Source: Myxocyprinus asiaticus (lineage: Eukaryota > Chordata > Actinopteri > Cypriniformes > Catostomidae). From it: a stretch of DNA of 64,000 bases. Where the stretch lies: NCBI RefSeq assembly GCF_019703515.2, contig NC_059356.1, forward strand, positions 20,737,197 through 20,801,196, written 5' to 3'. Each line of letters begins with the position of its first letter. Position 1 is the stretch's first letter. The notes under the pieces are model-generated. The model was given only the letters and a program-made list of their open reading frames with translations. It had not been told where the DNA came from and searched no databases. Position numbers and translations under genes: made by a program. Below are positions 37,661 to 51,272 of this stretch, one piece after another.

Positions 37661-38013
37661 CATGGCTCTTTTCTTATGTATGAAATGTACTAGAGTGTTT
37701 AGGGGTTCCAGTTAGTCCAACTATTACATTTGGTCCCCCTTATCCTGAATATCTGGTTATGGCTTCTATATAGAAGAGACCGGAGCCACTCCGGTTTTCT
37801 ATGCAACCATACACATAATAAAGCATGTGAGAAAATTTTCAGGAAGAAACAATCATTTTGTTCTGTCTGTAGTGATGGAGGGCAAGACCAACACAAGTTA
37901 ATTATGTCCAAAATACTTATGGGTTCTAATTGTTAGAATATATTTAAATTCAAGAGATTGTTCACCCACAAAAAAAAAAAAAAAAAAAGAAATCTGTGAC
38001 ACAAGAACCAATG

Positions 38014-38420
38014 TTTTTTTTTTTTTTTTTTTGAATTTGGAATGCCCAATTCCCAATGTGCTCTATGTCCTTGTGGTGGTGTAGTGACTTGCCTCAATCC
38101 AGGTGGCAGAGGATGAATCTCAGTTGCCTCCACGTCTGAGACCATCAACCCACGCATCTTAACACATGGCTTGTTGAGCGCGTTACCGCGGAGACGTAGC
38201 GCACATGGAGGCTTCACGCCATCCACCGCGGCATCAACACCCAACTCACCACACACCCCATCGAGAGCGAACCACCTTATAGCAATCATGAGGAGGTTAC
38301 CCCGTGTGACTTTACCCTAGCAACCAGGCCAATTTTGGTTTTTTAGCATGCCCTGGGATTTGAACTAGTGAACTTCAGGGGTGGTAGCAGCTTGTTTACC
38401 ACTGAGCTACCCAGGCCCCT
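38014..38420 (-). mobile_element. tRNA-derived SINE, copy 2, with 11-bp target duplication
   Basis: It is the reverse complement of the SINE at 5526-5940: on the minus strand it starts aggggcctgggtagctcagt and carries the same pol III boxes and body. It ends in an A tail (the T19 run at 38014-38032 on the + strand). The flanks aagaaccaatg at 38003-38013 and 38421-38431 are identical, a target duplication showing LINE-driven insertion. Confidence 0.92.
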
Positions 38421-38431
38421 AAGAACCAATG

Positions 38432-39734
38432 GTTTTAATGTTATTGACATGTTGCCATATTTGATTTAGAGAGTTTACCATTGATTTGATTTCATGTGAG
38501 AGTGAATTATGACTTTCATTTTTGTCTGCTCATCATACAAAATAATCATATGTCTTCAGAAGACATGGAAAATGATGGACGAGTCACATGGACTATTTTA
38601 TAACACTTTTGTGGGCTGTTTATTAATGTTAAAGTAAGGCACTATCCCCTGCTATTGTATGGAAATCAGCATTGCAGCATTATTTAAAATGAGTGCTGTC
38701 AGTAGGTAATTTTTTTTTTATTACGATTAATCTCATGATTTTTCATAGTTAATCTAGATTAATCTCAGATTATTATTTATTTTATTTTTATTTTTTTGAC
38801 TCTATATATACTTATTTCCTGTCAATATGCATTTATTTCCTTCTTTGGAAAGAACAACACAATAGAACAAAAGAATATGTAATAATAATGCTTTATTAAC
38901 ATTTTCCAAACTCCACAGTACAAAGACACAAAAATTCACTAAATTAGTACCAATTCAAGTAACATTAAACATTTACCGAAGTCTAACTGGGATGTTGACT
39001 GATTGATAGAACTAGGCCTACTGTTCATTGTAATACACATTAAATCTCTTAAAACTTCATCCTCCTCAATAATTATCATCATCAGGCTGTCTTTTCACTT
39101 TGGATATGGAAAGCACATGATTTGTTTCAGGGCAGCAAGCGCTGCGTTGAACTCCATAAGAAAAGCGCATCTTGTTCCGCTTTTAGTGCTGGCACTGCCG
39201 ATGGAAATATAATTCATCCAGATTGTCTGGTAATCATTAGCTGATGCTTCAGAATCTCGACGGCAATGGTTACAAAGTTGAAATTATGTTAAATATGAGC
39301 AGAGCGTCAACAGACCCTCCATGGGAGAACAAGCTGCATGCTTTTGAGGATTGATATGCTTATGTGGTAAAATGCTGACTTACAAAAGACACGAAGGACT
39401 TAACTTTTGTCACAAGTCCCATCAGCGTTTGTTTTATAAGAGGTTCTTTCTCCAGCATGGACTCACTGTTGAGTGTTTGTTTGTAGTGTTCATAAGCTAG
39501 TCCACGAGGCCTGACCGCACACTGCCCAGATTTTCTCGACCCGTGGATACGGTCATCATCTGTGTGCATCGTTGGCACATGCACCGGCCTTTGAGTCCAC
39601 TAAAAAAGTATAACAAAGCAGTCACAAAGGTGACTCAGGGTCAATGGAGAATACTCAGGAAAGCAACGCAGTCCACCGGGCGTGATCCGATACAGAACGC
39701 GGTCAACAAAGTATACCTGGGCCTTTAGAAGGAC
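38432..39734. other. intron, possible MITE remnant
   Basis: 38709-38780 (acgattaatctcatgatt, tagttaatctagattaatct) contains ATTAATC repeats typical of a fish MITE end, but no partner end was found. The rest up to 39734 is unclassified and noncoding. Confidence 0.35.
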
Positions 39735-39795
39735 ACACGGGTGATTAAATAATGAGAGATTTTTCACTTTTGGGTGAACTATGACTTTGAAAGGA
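39735..39795. mobile_element. right-terminal fragment of a family-B element
   Basis: acacgggtgattaaataatg followed by cttttgggtgaactatgact is a diverged family-B right end without its left arm. Confidence 0.5.
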
Positions 39796-40238
39796 AATTT
39801 GATTGCTGTAACCTGCTCTTTGGACTACGACCATCAGACTTTTGGTGTTCATGGCAAAATATTTGGTTTACAAACTGCTTAAATGTTACAATGACTGTTG
39901 AGACTGGCAGATTGTTGTAAATTTCTGTACAACACACATTCCACGTTCAGGGTAAACTCTTCCTAAGTGTGCTATTGTGGAATATCCTAGAAAGCACTGA
40001 GCAAAAATTTTAGTAGAAAGGCAAAGTAGCCAAAGTTTACTTGATAACTTTGCTAGCTATACAAAGAACACATTCAGCAGGCCAGCAATATTCATAATTC
40101 AATTACTTGAACACAAGACTCAGCCGAGATAACAGGCATACAAAGAGGAGATCATGTAACCTAATATTCATAATCCAGTATAATTTACATAGATAAAGGA
40201 AAATGTTGAGTAACCCAAAGAACATTTTTCATAAAGCT

Positions 40239-40243
<5 letters not shown>

Positions 40244-40312
<69 letters not shown>
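40244..40312. repeat. (TA)n microsatellite
   Basis: About 69 nt of uninterrupted TA dinucleotides. Flanks 39796-40243 and 40313-42028 are AT-rich intron without recognised elements; 42028 is the end of the acceptor of the next exon. Confidence 0.95.
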
Positions 40313-40314
<2 letters not shown>

Positions 40315-42028
40315 TTTTTTTTATTTTTTTTTATTTTTAACTAAATAAAACATTGTCCAATATTGCCAGTGATCATGTGGTAAAAAGAGGGAGTTGTGCA
40401 GTTTACTGGATCCCTGATGAATGTGGTCAGATTATTGCCTCCCATGACCACAGGTGAGGAAACTTATGCACTGAAGCAGAACGAGGCGTCCAGAGGAAAG
40501 AGACTCGCTGTCTGCCAATCAGATCCACTGAAATGCACTTCACGGCTCACATATGATCACACCACAGGATTTTCGCTCTCGCTGCTCCAAGAACAAATAT
40601 GAGTCTTCCAATTAAATCTTAATGTTTTGCAAAGAGTTGCAGTTGCCCCATCTGCAAATACAGAGGGAGGGAGGGAGGCCCCTGTGCTCCATGCAATCTG
40701 TTTTGGTCTCGGCTGTTCCTGACGCGAGAGGCCGCTGGAGGATTCATTAGAAGAAACACATTTTATTACTGCATTCTTCTTTACACTCTGTTTGAGAGCT
40801 TACATTAGTGTTCACGTTGTGATGTGTGAGAATAAGGATTTAGTTTGCATTTTGTGGAAAGTGGTTGTTGAAAGCCTCATACTAAAACAAGGGACACAAC
40901 ACAGAGGACAAGATGTACAATGCTAATATCACTGAAGATCACTAAATTATATGAGGTTGTCCACATGGTCTTTATGGTTTTGGCATGGAGAATTATGTCT
41001 TTTCTGTTTAAGAATACTTCAGACTTGCAGTATCATAGTATTTGCTGAAGTTTAAGCCCAAAGGATCAGGATTATTAATAGATAATTAGGCTGCATGTAA
41101 ATGTAAAGGGAACGCAGCCCCCAATATGCAGATTAGGGGTCAATATTATTATAAGTGGTCCCCCTATCATGAATATGTGATAATCCTTGACATATTGAAA
41201 AAATTGTAAGGATCCATCTCTTTTAAGACTAAAAGGACTATACGTGGTACTGCATGAAGTTTCTGGTGAGTTTAAAGAGAGCAAACTTTAAGAAAGGAAA
41301 TGGAGTTCAGTTGAGTTACTGTAACTTCTTTGTGCATTTCATCAAATTCAACTTCAAAGGCTTGATTTTAGCATTCAACTGAGTTATTTAAATCCTCATT
41401 ATCATTTGATTTCAATATTTTTGATATTCTCTAATTTCCTTTTGAAAGAATGAAGCTGATTTAATAGGCAGCCTTTATATTTTACAATTAGCAGAGAGAA
41501 ATTATTCTCATGTAAGAATGATTGCACATAACGGTCGAATGAGGGGGTAAGGAGCATGTCACAGGACCAGTACCAAAATATGAATTATTCAATTGATACT
41601 GTGCCAGATAAGCATAAAACATAAAGAGCTGAACTCTCTGGCTTTTTGTCTGTTTCAGTGTGGTAATATCATAACACATGTTGGCTGATTTAGTGTAAAT
41701 TCCTTTTAATACATTTCTAAATCTGTCGTTTTATATTATTCAGTTGACAAGTTCCAAAGACTACAGTATACGCTCTCTTGTTGTATAGTCTTGCATCCAA
41801 TTGGTACATACTGTACATCTGTATGAGTGTGCAAACTATACTTTTGTTTTATTTTTCATGTATTATTATTATTCAGTTCATTATATTATTTATTTATATT
41901 TTTACATATAATGAAGGCTTTAGAATAAATAATTATTTTAAACACAAACAAATGGATAGCAATTGTGTTTATACAGTAGATGTAAAGGTCTAAAATTCTC
42001 TTTTCTGTCCCCATTTTCTCATGGCTAG

Positions 42029-42140
42029 ATTCAGATGCCCCAGCAGACCCGGTGGCTCCAGTGATTGTAATCCCACCTCGGAACACCACGGTGGTTGCCG
42101 GAGTGAGTGAGGCCACACTGGAGTGTGTAGCTAATGCACG
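42029..42140 (+). CDS. sdk1: sidekick exon: first half of about Ig3
   Basis: The acceptor is ...catggctag and the donor is CACG|gtgagt. The leading AT joins the G of the previous exon to give Asp, and the trailing CG joins the next exon's T to give Arg. The translation runs [24 protein letters not shown], ending LECVANA. The PP-x-N-x-TVVAG A-strand and the LEC B-strand cysteine begin a new Ig domain. NTT is a possible glycosylation site. The intron before it is 34.6 kb and the one after it 2.2 kb. A minus-strand reading across the same bases is only a shadow. Confidence 0.88.
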
Positions 42141-42345
42141 GTGAGTGTGGCTATATATCATGGCATGTATCACATTGTTTCCAACCGGACTACCATCCAT
42201 TTGGTATTCATTTACCTCAACCAGGTTCACAGTCATCAATTTTAAGGCTATTAAGATAATAGCAGCTAAGGCCACGCCTACCAGCATTGGTGATGCTTAC
42301 TTTTTCCCCACTTAAATGTTCTTTGCCAATGAATGAAGCTGATTT

Positions 42346-42348
<3 letters not shown>

Positions 42349-42377
<29 letters not shown>
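42349..42377. repeat. (CT)n microsatellite
   Basis: An uninterrupted run of CT dinucleotides, 0.2 kb downstream of the exon ending at 42140. Confidence 0.9.
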
Positions 42378-42380
<3 letters not shown>

Positions 42381-42402
42381 ATTTTTGGCCAATTTTTATT
42401 TG

Positions 42403-42435
42403 TACTACCAGTCAAAATTTTTGTTACACCCCTGC
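42403..42435 (+). mobile_element. Tc1-type terminal repeat, isolated left end
   Basis: tactaccagtcaaaattttt, then gttacacccc, resembles the salmonid/cyprinid Tc1 terminus cagtcaaaagtttggacacac. A matching right end (gtgtccaaacttttgactgg) lies at about 44147-44166, outside the MITE at 43519-44045, so the two could be termini of one disrupted element. Confidence 0.5.
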
Positions 42436-43224
42436 AAAAAAATAAAATAAAAAAATCTTATACCTGCATATGGTGATTAGATGGTCTCCCAGCCTGTCCA
42501 AGGTCTGTTTAGGCTGGTCTTTTTTTTATGGTTTTCTAGAGTTTTTGGCATTTCTTAAGGCTTATTTTTACTTACTGGCCAAAGAGGCTTCGCATAGATC
42601 ACCTACAAATGTTGTCGAAATGCAGTGATGTTTATGCTCTGCCAATGTGTTCGTTTGGTGATATTTCTCCTGTTCGTGCACATCTCTGAAATTCTTGATC
42701 TAGGAGAACTCGGCTGGTCGAAGAGTGTCGATGGTTGGTTACAACAAATCGTGGGTGTTGTTTGGACTTGATGTTTTTTATTTGCAATCACGCGTGCCAG
42801 CTGAGGAGTTGTTACCTAGGTTACTGTCATTAAAATGGATAACTTTGAAGCCCGTTTCTCAGAGATTGTGCGGAAGTATACTTTTTTTTATATGATTTGC
42901 AACACAAACTCTACTAAGACAGTGAGGCCACGACAAATGAGTAGAGAGAGAAATGCGAGTTTTTAAAAGTGGAAGGGGCCGTGAGAGGTTTAATAAAACA
43001 AAGAAGTGACACAGTGCTGAAAGCGGCAGTCCACGGAGAGAAAAACCTACATTATTAGCTTTACTTGTGGCTGGAACAGTACGTTAAACACAGTGACATC
43101 ACTCTAACCAAAATAAATTTTAAAACGACGTTGTGCTTATTTATAAATGCCAGCTTAATTCGCAGAAGGTGTGTTTGTTCGCCAAAGAGAAAAAAGTTCT
43201 GCTTCTTCCAGAGTATAAACCAGG

Positions 43225-43345
43225 TTTTAGCTGTTAGTTCAGGAGACCAGCTGGTCGACCAGCTAAACACCAGCTTGATCAGGCTGAGAGACCAGCAAAG
43301 AACCTTAATCCAGCTAAGACCAGCAAACCACCTAAAGCATTTTTT
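43225..43345. repeat. CCAGC/GCTGG-rich interspersed repeat
   Basis: gaccagctggtcgaccagct, aaacaccagcttgatcaggc and tccagctaagaccagcaaac belong to the same family as 4551-4672. 42436-43224 before it has no recognised feature apart from a short CCAGC-like piece at 42489-42520. Confidence 0.65.
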
Positions 43346-43518
43346 ATTTTATTTTTTTTCAGCAGGGGCTATTTGACTGAATTCCTTTTTCATGATCTGT
43401 TAAACATTATGATTTAAAAAAGCTTCTGCCAACATAAAACTATTTCTTTGTTTCTATCTTTATTTATTTATTTAGAAGAAGGAAAAGCTCAAATATAAAA
43501 ACAAATTTTTGGTTACTT

Positions 43519-44045
43519 CACTACCGGTAAAAATTGTGAAACACTTGACCGAAATGTTTCTCATGATCTTAAAAATCTTTTGATCATGAAGGCGTATGCT
43601 TAAATGTTTGAAATTAGTTTTGTAGACAAAAATAGAATTGTGCCACCATATACATTTATTTCATTATAAAACTAAAATGTAATAAAAAAAGTTTTTGAAA
43701 TTGATGACTTGGACCAAATAATACAGAAAAGCAGCCAATAAGTGCCCAGCATAGATGGGAACTCCTTCAATACTGTTTAAAAAGCATCCCAGGGTGAAAC
43801 CTCAAGAAGTTGGTTGAGAAAATGTCAAGAGTACATGTCTGCAAATTCTAGGCAAAGGGTGACTACTTTGAAGATGCTAAAATATAACACAGTTTTGATT
43901 TACTTTGGATTTTGTTTAGTCACAACATAATTCCTATAGTTCCATTTATGTTATTCCATAGTTTTGATGACTTTACTATTATTCTAAAATGTGAAAACAA
44001 AAATATAATAAAGAATGAATGTTTCAAAACTTTTGACCGGTAGTG
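43519..44045. mobile_element. Tc1-type MITE
   Basis: The left end cactaccggtaaaaattgtg and the right end (reverse complement cactaccggtcaaaagtttt) form inverted repeats of about 25 bp. A TA follows the right end (44046-44047). Internal bases near 43756-43890 (tgggaactccttcaatactg and onward) resemble the 3' end of a Tc1 transposase gene and its UTR, so it is an internal deletion derivative of about 527 bp. Confidence 0.8.
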
Positions 44046-44379
44046 TACATAATTACCATTCTTTTAATTTATTTTAAAATGATTATTGTTTAAATTAAGA
44101 ATTACTTTAAAATGTGGAAAAATTGTAATAATAAAGAATGAGTAGGTGTGTCCAAACTTTTGACTGGGATTATATAGACTGAGATATAGGACAGGAAATT
44201 ATATAAGAAGAACAGGGAATGTGATCGGGAAATGTCTCGAGTCAGATATAAACTTGCATGTCAGTGTTTCAGAGCTTTTGTTCTCATTGCTAGGGCACAT
44301 CTCTGACTGAACTTAATTCTTAATGTTTGCTGGCATACAGCCATGTTGTTCAGCATCCATGCACTTTCATTTTCCATAG

Positions 44380-44570
44380 TCCGGTTGAGAAGCTCAGCTT
44401 GGTGTGGCGTAGAAATGGCGTGGAAGTGGCTAGCGGCGTGGGCTCCTTCAGCCGCCGCTTGACCATCATCAACCCCACGAGCGTCGATGTGGGCATGTAC
44501 GTGTGCGAAGCCTCACTGTTGGATAGCAGCGTGAAGCCGGCAGAGGCCAGGGCTTTCCTCTCCATCACAG
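44380..44570 (+). CDS. sdk1: sidekick exon: second half of about Ig3
   Basis: The acceptor is ...ttttccatag and the donor is CACAG|gtacaa. It continues the domain begun in the previous exon: PVEKLSLVWRRNGVEV carries the C-strand tryptophan, RRLTIINPTSVDVG the E strand, and MYVCEAS the F-strand cysteine that would pair with LEC upstream. It ends ARAFLSIT with a phase-1 base. The exon is somewhat GC-rich against its AT-rich intron, and the split of one Ig domain over two exons repeats in the next two domains. Confidence 0.9.
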
Positions 44571-46361
44571 GTACAACACTACGCTCAATAAAAGCCCCAT
44601 TTCTCTCTCCAACACAATGCTTTCACAAGCATCAGTCGCCAGAAGAAAAAAAAATCACTATCTTAATGGTTACACTCAGTGGGGAGTGTTGAACGGCAAA
44701 GCTCTCTGATAGATATATCACTACATTACTGCACATAAAACATGAAATTACACACTGTATTAGCTGAGCTAAGAGCTTTTAGGAAAGCCTCAGGCATTAC
44801 AGCTATCGGTCACAGCATCCTACAAGAAATATCACCAGGTAATGCTACACATTAGTATCATCCTAAATATACAGCTCTAAAGTACCATCAGACCTATTTT
44901 CAAGTAAATTGATTTAATTAATAACAGAAACCACACATTATATGGAGTATTTTGAAAAGCAGATTGTATGGAGATAAATGTTGGTGTTATCACATCTTTA
45001 GTACAGTCAGGTGCTTAGTGTATACTATAATAATGAACACAAACTTCAGTGTTTGTTAAATGATTAGAATGTTTTATTACCTTGCAAAAAGTGAATTTTA
45101 TGCCATTGCTATCATAAGGAACTATTTCTAACTGATTTGACTCTTCCAAATTACTTTTGTTAGTGTAACCAGTAGTAATGTAGTCAGGTAGATTCTATCA
45201 TAATTATTTTTACACTACAACAAGTGATAAAATAAAAATACTTAATAAATGTATTGTATTAATTTTATTTACAATTATAAATATTAAAAATATTACAAAA
45301 TGTTAAGTTAATTTTGTGTTTAATTAAAATGTAGTATTTGAATGTAAGTATTTGGACACTTAAGATAAACGAAATATATACAGTATATAATGTTGTATAT
45401 GAAGTTGCATCTGCAAACAAATGATGCTAGACATTTTCTCAGCACTGACTTTAACTTTTCTATGCCATTTTTTGCAATGATCTTACCCTGCTTGGACACC
45501 TGTTTAAGGACAAAATTATTTTGTGAAATGTTGTGCTTGAAAGTGTTAGTGCTATATTTCTTGAAAATAAATGCATTGCTTGAACATCTAATGCAAAAAC
45601 ATTAATAGATTTTTAAGTGTGGCTTAAGTGTCCTAAATTTCTAAACATAATAAATACCTTTTGGGGCCACTGAATATAACTTAAAAAACATTTTACATTG
45701 TCATTTAACTAGAATTGTGAAGCCTAAAATCATTGGGCTTTATTACAACTTGTACTTGGATGTCTACAGTACATAAACCATGCACAATGCATGCCCACAT
45801 TTGTCTTCGTCTTCTAGCGAGAGACGTCAGCATACAACAACATTCTCATTTATGTTTTTCCTAAATGATTTAGCTTTAACTTTTTCCTGTGATTGATGTA
45901 AGCGTCAGATTGAATTCCGAAGTTTCCCTGTCTTTGCTGATATTTCACGGGTACTGAGTACATATAGTCCAGCTTGTCAGTGACTGCTTTTCTGTACAGT
46001 TATATGTGGAAACCCATTGAGCTAAACAACATGTTGAATATTTATGCCTTCTTTTCACTTCATATTAGTGTCCAGTTGAGAGCTGAGCTGACAGGTGTTC
46101 CGAGCACTATGTGAAACATATATATAGAGAGACGAATGCATAACAGGAGGAATATATTGCACTGGGCAAGAGCTTACTGACTGTTTGGGTGGCTGTCTGA
46201 ATTATATTCAAGCTCTCTAAATATGCATTTATTCATCTACTTATTTGTGTCAGAGATGCACTTCAGATTTTTGATGGTCGGCAATTTTGTCTCATGGAAG
46301 TACAAATCACAATAGTGTCTCTCAGGCACAAATGTGCACCAAATGTCTCTGTTAAGCTTTA
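44571..46361. other. intron, AT-rich, possible MITE
   Basis: 45340-45366 (gtatttggacacttaagata) and 45620-45640 (ggcttaagtgtcctaaattt) are inverted partners and may bound a small Tc1-like MITE of about 300 bp. Otherwise the stretch is plain AT-rich intron without coding signal. Confidence 0.4.
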
Positions 46362-47985
<1,624 letters not shown>

Positions 47986-48198
47986 TACATTATAAAAGAG
48001 GTGCAGATCTATGAATGTTAGCTGTCTCTCCTCAGTTTTGTTTTTAAAACATCTAAATAAGTCAAGTGATTTTTATTTGTATAGCACTTTTCACAATACT
48101 CATCGGCTTAAAGCAGCTTTACAGATAATCATACTGTAATATAATCATACTTAAATGTCTGAAAGTCCCCAGTGAACAGCTTTATAGAAAATCATGCC
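47986..48198. repeat. probable LINE/SINE-derived 3' fragment
   Basis: tcaagtgatttttatttgta, tagcacttttcacaatactc and agcagctttacagataatca form a word set I recall as a widespread fish repeat tail. Its class is not determined here. Confidence 0.45.
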
Positions 48199-48707
48199 TT
48201 AAAGAGATAGTTCACCCAAAAATGGAAATTCTCTCATCATTTACTCACTCTCATGCCATCCCAGATGTGTATGACTTTCTTTCTTCTGCTGAACACAAAC
48301 AAAGATTTTTAGAAGAATATTTCAACTCTGTAGGTCCATTCAGTGCAAGTAAATGGTGACCAGAACTTTGAAACTCAAAAAGCACATAAAGCCAGCATAA
48401 AATACTCCAGATGACTCCAGTGTTGTTTTTGATGATTCGCATTCTTAGTGCATATCGCCACCTTCTGATCGGGGAGGAGAATTTATTGTAAAAAAGGACT
48501 TTGATCTGTTTCTCTCCCACAGCTATCATATCCTTTTTGGACTTTCAAAATTCTAGTCACCATTTGCTTATATTGTAGGGACCTACAGAGCTGAAAAATT
48601 CTTCTAAAAATCTTTGTTTTGCAGAAGAAAATCATACACATCTGGGATGGCATGAGGGTGAGTAAATTATGAGAGAATTTTCATGTTTGAGTGAACTATC
48701 CCTTTAA
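48199..48707. mobile_element. palindromic DNA element, family A (complete)
   Basis: It begins ttaaagagatagttcaccca and ends gagtgaactatccctttaa. The two arms mirror each other over most of their length (catgccatcccagatgtgta against cacatctgggatggcatgag; taggtccattcagtgcaagt against the ccatttgcttatattgtagg side). There is no coding sequence. Together with 5941-6532 it defines family A. Confidence 0.85.
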
Positions 48708-48769
48708 TGTCTTTATAAATGTTTAAAGGTTTAGTTGAATTGGTAAAGGTATTAAGGTAACCAATTAAA

Positions 48770-48880
48770 GGGATAATCACCCAAAAAAATTCAGTTCTTT
48801 CATTATTTATTCACCATCATTTTGTTCCAAAACTGAAGGACTTTGTTTCTTGAACACAAAAGTAGATGTTTTTTTGGTTA
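48770..48880. mobile_element. left half of a family-B palindromic element
   Basis: ttaaagggataatcacccaa, then tatttattcaccatcatttt and gttccaaaactgaaggactt; the right arm is missing. 48881-49493 has no other recognised feature. Confidence 0.65.
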
Positions 48881-49493
48881 CACAACATGCACAAACCAAT
48901 TGTGTTTGGCATCATTGAGATCAAACATGGCACAATGCACATTGACACAACAAGTTTGAGTATGCAGAAGTGAGAATGAGATTTGAGAACTACGGGGGAG
49001 GGGTGTTTAGTGAATAACAACTTTAATTTATATCTGTTCCTCACACAAAGCAAAGAAAACCTCAGTGGCTATCTGTAACTCGACATGAAGTCCAGACATT
49101 ACAGTAGAGGACGATGTGCATTAGGTCAGTGTAGTGAATGAAATGTGCCCACCAGTGCTCTCAATCTTAATGCAACCCTTCCACATGTCTGACTCCCATC
49201 ACAAATGCTGAAGACACAAGTCTATGTTAACTACACAATCTGAGCATTTCAATTCTGACAATGTTTATGAATTCATTACTTTTGCTCCAGTAAATTTTTG
49301 GTTGCCACAGAAAGGGGAATAAATTGGTCCCATGCCCATCTGCGCTCAATGAAAATCCAATTTTCTAACAATATGTTTCTTGAATTCCACTGATGGAATC
49401 ATTCAGAGCTGTTTATGAATTTCAGTAGTCATACTTTGGTGTTCGATTGAGATACATCAGTGTGTTCTCAAATAGGCTTATTTGCTTTTGCAG

Positions 49494-49577
49494 AGGCGCC
49501 CTATTTCACTGCTGAGCCCAGGAGGAAGATGATGGGAGAGGTGGAGAAAAGCCTGGATATCCAGTGCCAAGCTCGAG
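49494..49577 (+). CDS. sdk1: sidekick exon: first half of about Ig4
   Basis: The acceptor is ...tttgcttttgcag and the donor is CTCGAG|gtgagt. It encodes EAPYFTAEPRRKMMG then EVEKSLDIQCQAR. The APYFTAEP start is the A strand of a new Ig domain and IQC gives the B-strand cysteine. Both borders are phase 1, so the 84-nt exon is symmetrical and could be skipped without a frameshift, at the cost of half a domain. A GATA/GACA microsatellite starts about 80 nt downstream of the donor. Confidence 0.85.
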
Positions 49578-49657
49578 GTGAGTGCTTCATGTGCTAGACT
49601 TAAACTGAGGGGCTTGATTGATGATGTTCTACAGGACTACATTCGTACAGGCTGGCA

Positions 49658-49715
49658 GATAGATAGATAGACAGACAGACGGACGGATGGATAGATAGAA
49701 AGGAAAGAGACAGAC

Positions 49716-49776
<61 letters not shown>

Positions 49777-49794
49777 AAAGAGAGACAGACAGAC

Positions 49795-49825
<31 letters not shown>

Positions 49826-49872
49826 AAGAAAGAAAAGAGAGACAGACAGACAGATAGATAAAAAGAAAGAAA

Positions 49873-49907
<35 letters not shown>

Positions 49908-49947
49908 TAGATAGATAGATGGATAAACAGATAGACAGACAGACAGA
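49658..49947 (+). repeat. GATA/GACA compound microsatellite
   Basis: Blocks of (GATA)n alternate with (GACA)n and (GAAA) units for 290 nt, beginning 80 nt downstream of an exon donor. The minus-strand open frame rich in S, L, Y, I and C is an artefact. 49948-50713 after it has no supported feature. Confidence 0.95.
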
Positions 49948-50713
49948 ATTTACATCAGTTTTGCATCTTTGTTTGCAATGATTGCACTGCCGCCCACTAT
50001 CATATATCATACATGAACTCCCAAGTGCATTGTGCAGGTATATTAACTAACCCAAAAGACTGTGGCCTGTCCTGAGGGGTGAGATAGTCAATTGTTTGGG
50101 GGGTGATTTATAAAATCTGTACATTTTAGAGAGTGTCAGTGCACCTTCATGGAAGACAAATGGCGGCTTTTTGGAAGAGTGGCAAAGGCTTTACGATTAG
50201 CGATGAGATATGAGGTGTTGATGGGAGAGGGCTTAAACCATTATCGTAATATAGTAGAAAAATGGCTGATGAAATGGTATTGGTTTTCTGCCAGAAATAT
50301 TCTCCACCTTTCTAATAGTGCTGAAATGGAAAGTCAGCCCAACAGTTATAACCATACTTACAATATTCGTCCGTTGTTGTTCAGGCTCGGCTCAGCTGCA
50401 ATTTCAGTGAGGATAAAAATTATCCCTCAGCATCAGATGCGCTGAAAGAAATAAAAACAACCGAGTCACCCCACTGTATCCTCAAGAGTGGAAAGTGGAA
50501 TCAATCCATTACCTCTCTTATGTGCTGCTGCTTGGACCACTCTCACTGTGATGGGATAGAAAGTAATCTTTTGTTTAGAGAAGTTATATCTCTCCAGAAC
50601 GGAATTAGAAATCTCAAACTCAATAAAATCAAGACAGATAACAGCACATGCTGGGAGCTTGGAATAGAAATCATAAGAAATTGAATAATTCTGGTTCCGA
50701 TTCCACTTAATGA

Positions 50714-51272
50714 TTAAAGGAATAGTTCACCCAAAAATGAAAGTTCTGTCATCATTTACTCACCCTCATGTCGTTACAAACTTTTATGACTTTCTTTTAT
50801 GCATAAAACATGAGTAATTTTGTAGAATGTTGACACTGCTCTGTTTTGCATACAATGAAAGTGAATGTTGACTGAGACTGTCATTCTGCCTAACACCATG
50901 TCTACATTGTAAGCGAGCGATGTCGCATTGCAGCGGTTCGAGGTTGTCTACACAGAATGCGTCAAGCAAACATTTTAAACCATTTATTTGTCTTGTTGGC
51001 AGGAGTAGCACCAGTGCGTGCAGTGCGAAATAGAATGGGATATCAATTTACTGTCGGCACAACAAAGCTCAACGTGAAGGACACTTCCAGTGTAGACAGC
51101 ATCATTGATTATAATGGGGGCGATTTGCTTTTGTCCCATCCCGCCGTTCACGTATGGTGTAGATAGGGTGTAACATCTCCTTTTGTGTTCCATGGAAGAA
51201 ATAAAGTCATAAGGGTTCGAAACGACATGAGGGTGAGTGAAAGATGACAGAATTAAAATTTTTGGTGGAATT
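50714..51272. mobile_element. palindromic element, family B, split by a nested insertion
   Basis: It begins ttaaaggaatagttcaccca and carries the family-B left arm (atgtcgttacaaacttttat). The right arm (agtcataagggttcgaaacg, atgagggtgagtgaaagatg) ends in a worn ttggtggaattaaag. At 50894-51170 a foreign segment interrupts the middle. Confidence 0.8.
50894..51170. mobile_element. Harbinger-like MITE nested in family B, TAA duplication
   Basis: The left end caccatgtctacattgtaag and the right end (reverse complement caccctatctacaccatac) are inverted repeats. Direct TAA flanks lie at 50891-50893 and 51171-51173. Removing the insert and one TAA gives the uninterrupted family-B text (tctgcctaacatctcc). 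A 3-bp TWA duplication and no coding capacity suit a PIF/Harbinger MITE. Confidence 0.75.

Noticed and set aside
49600..50010. 136-codon minus-strand frame
   Set aside because: It is the translated GATA/GACA repeat.
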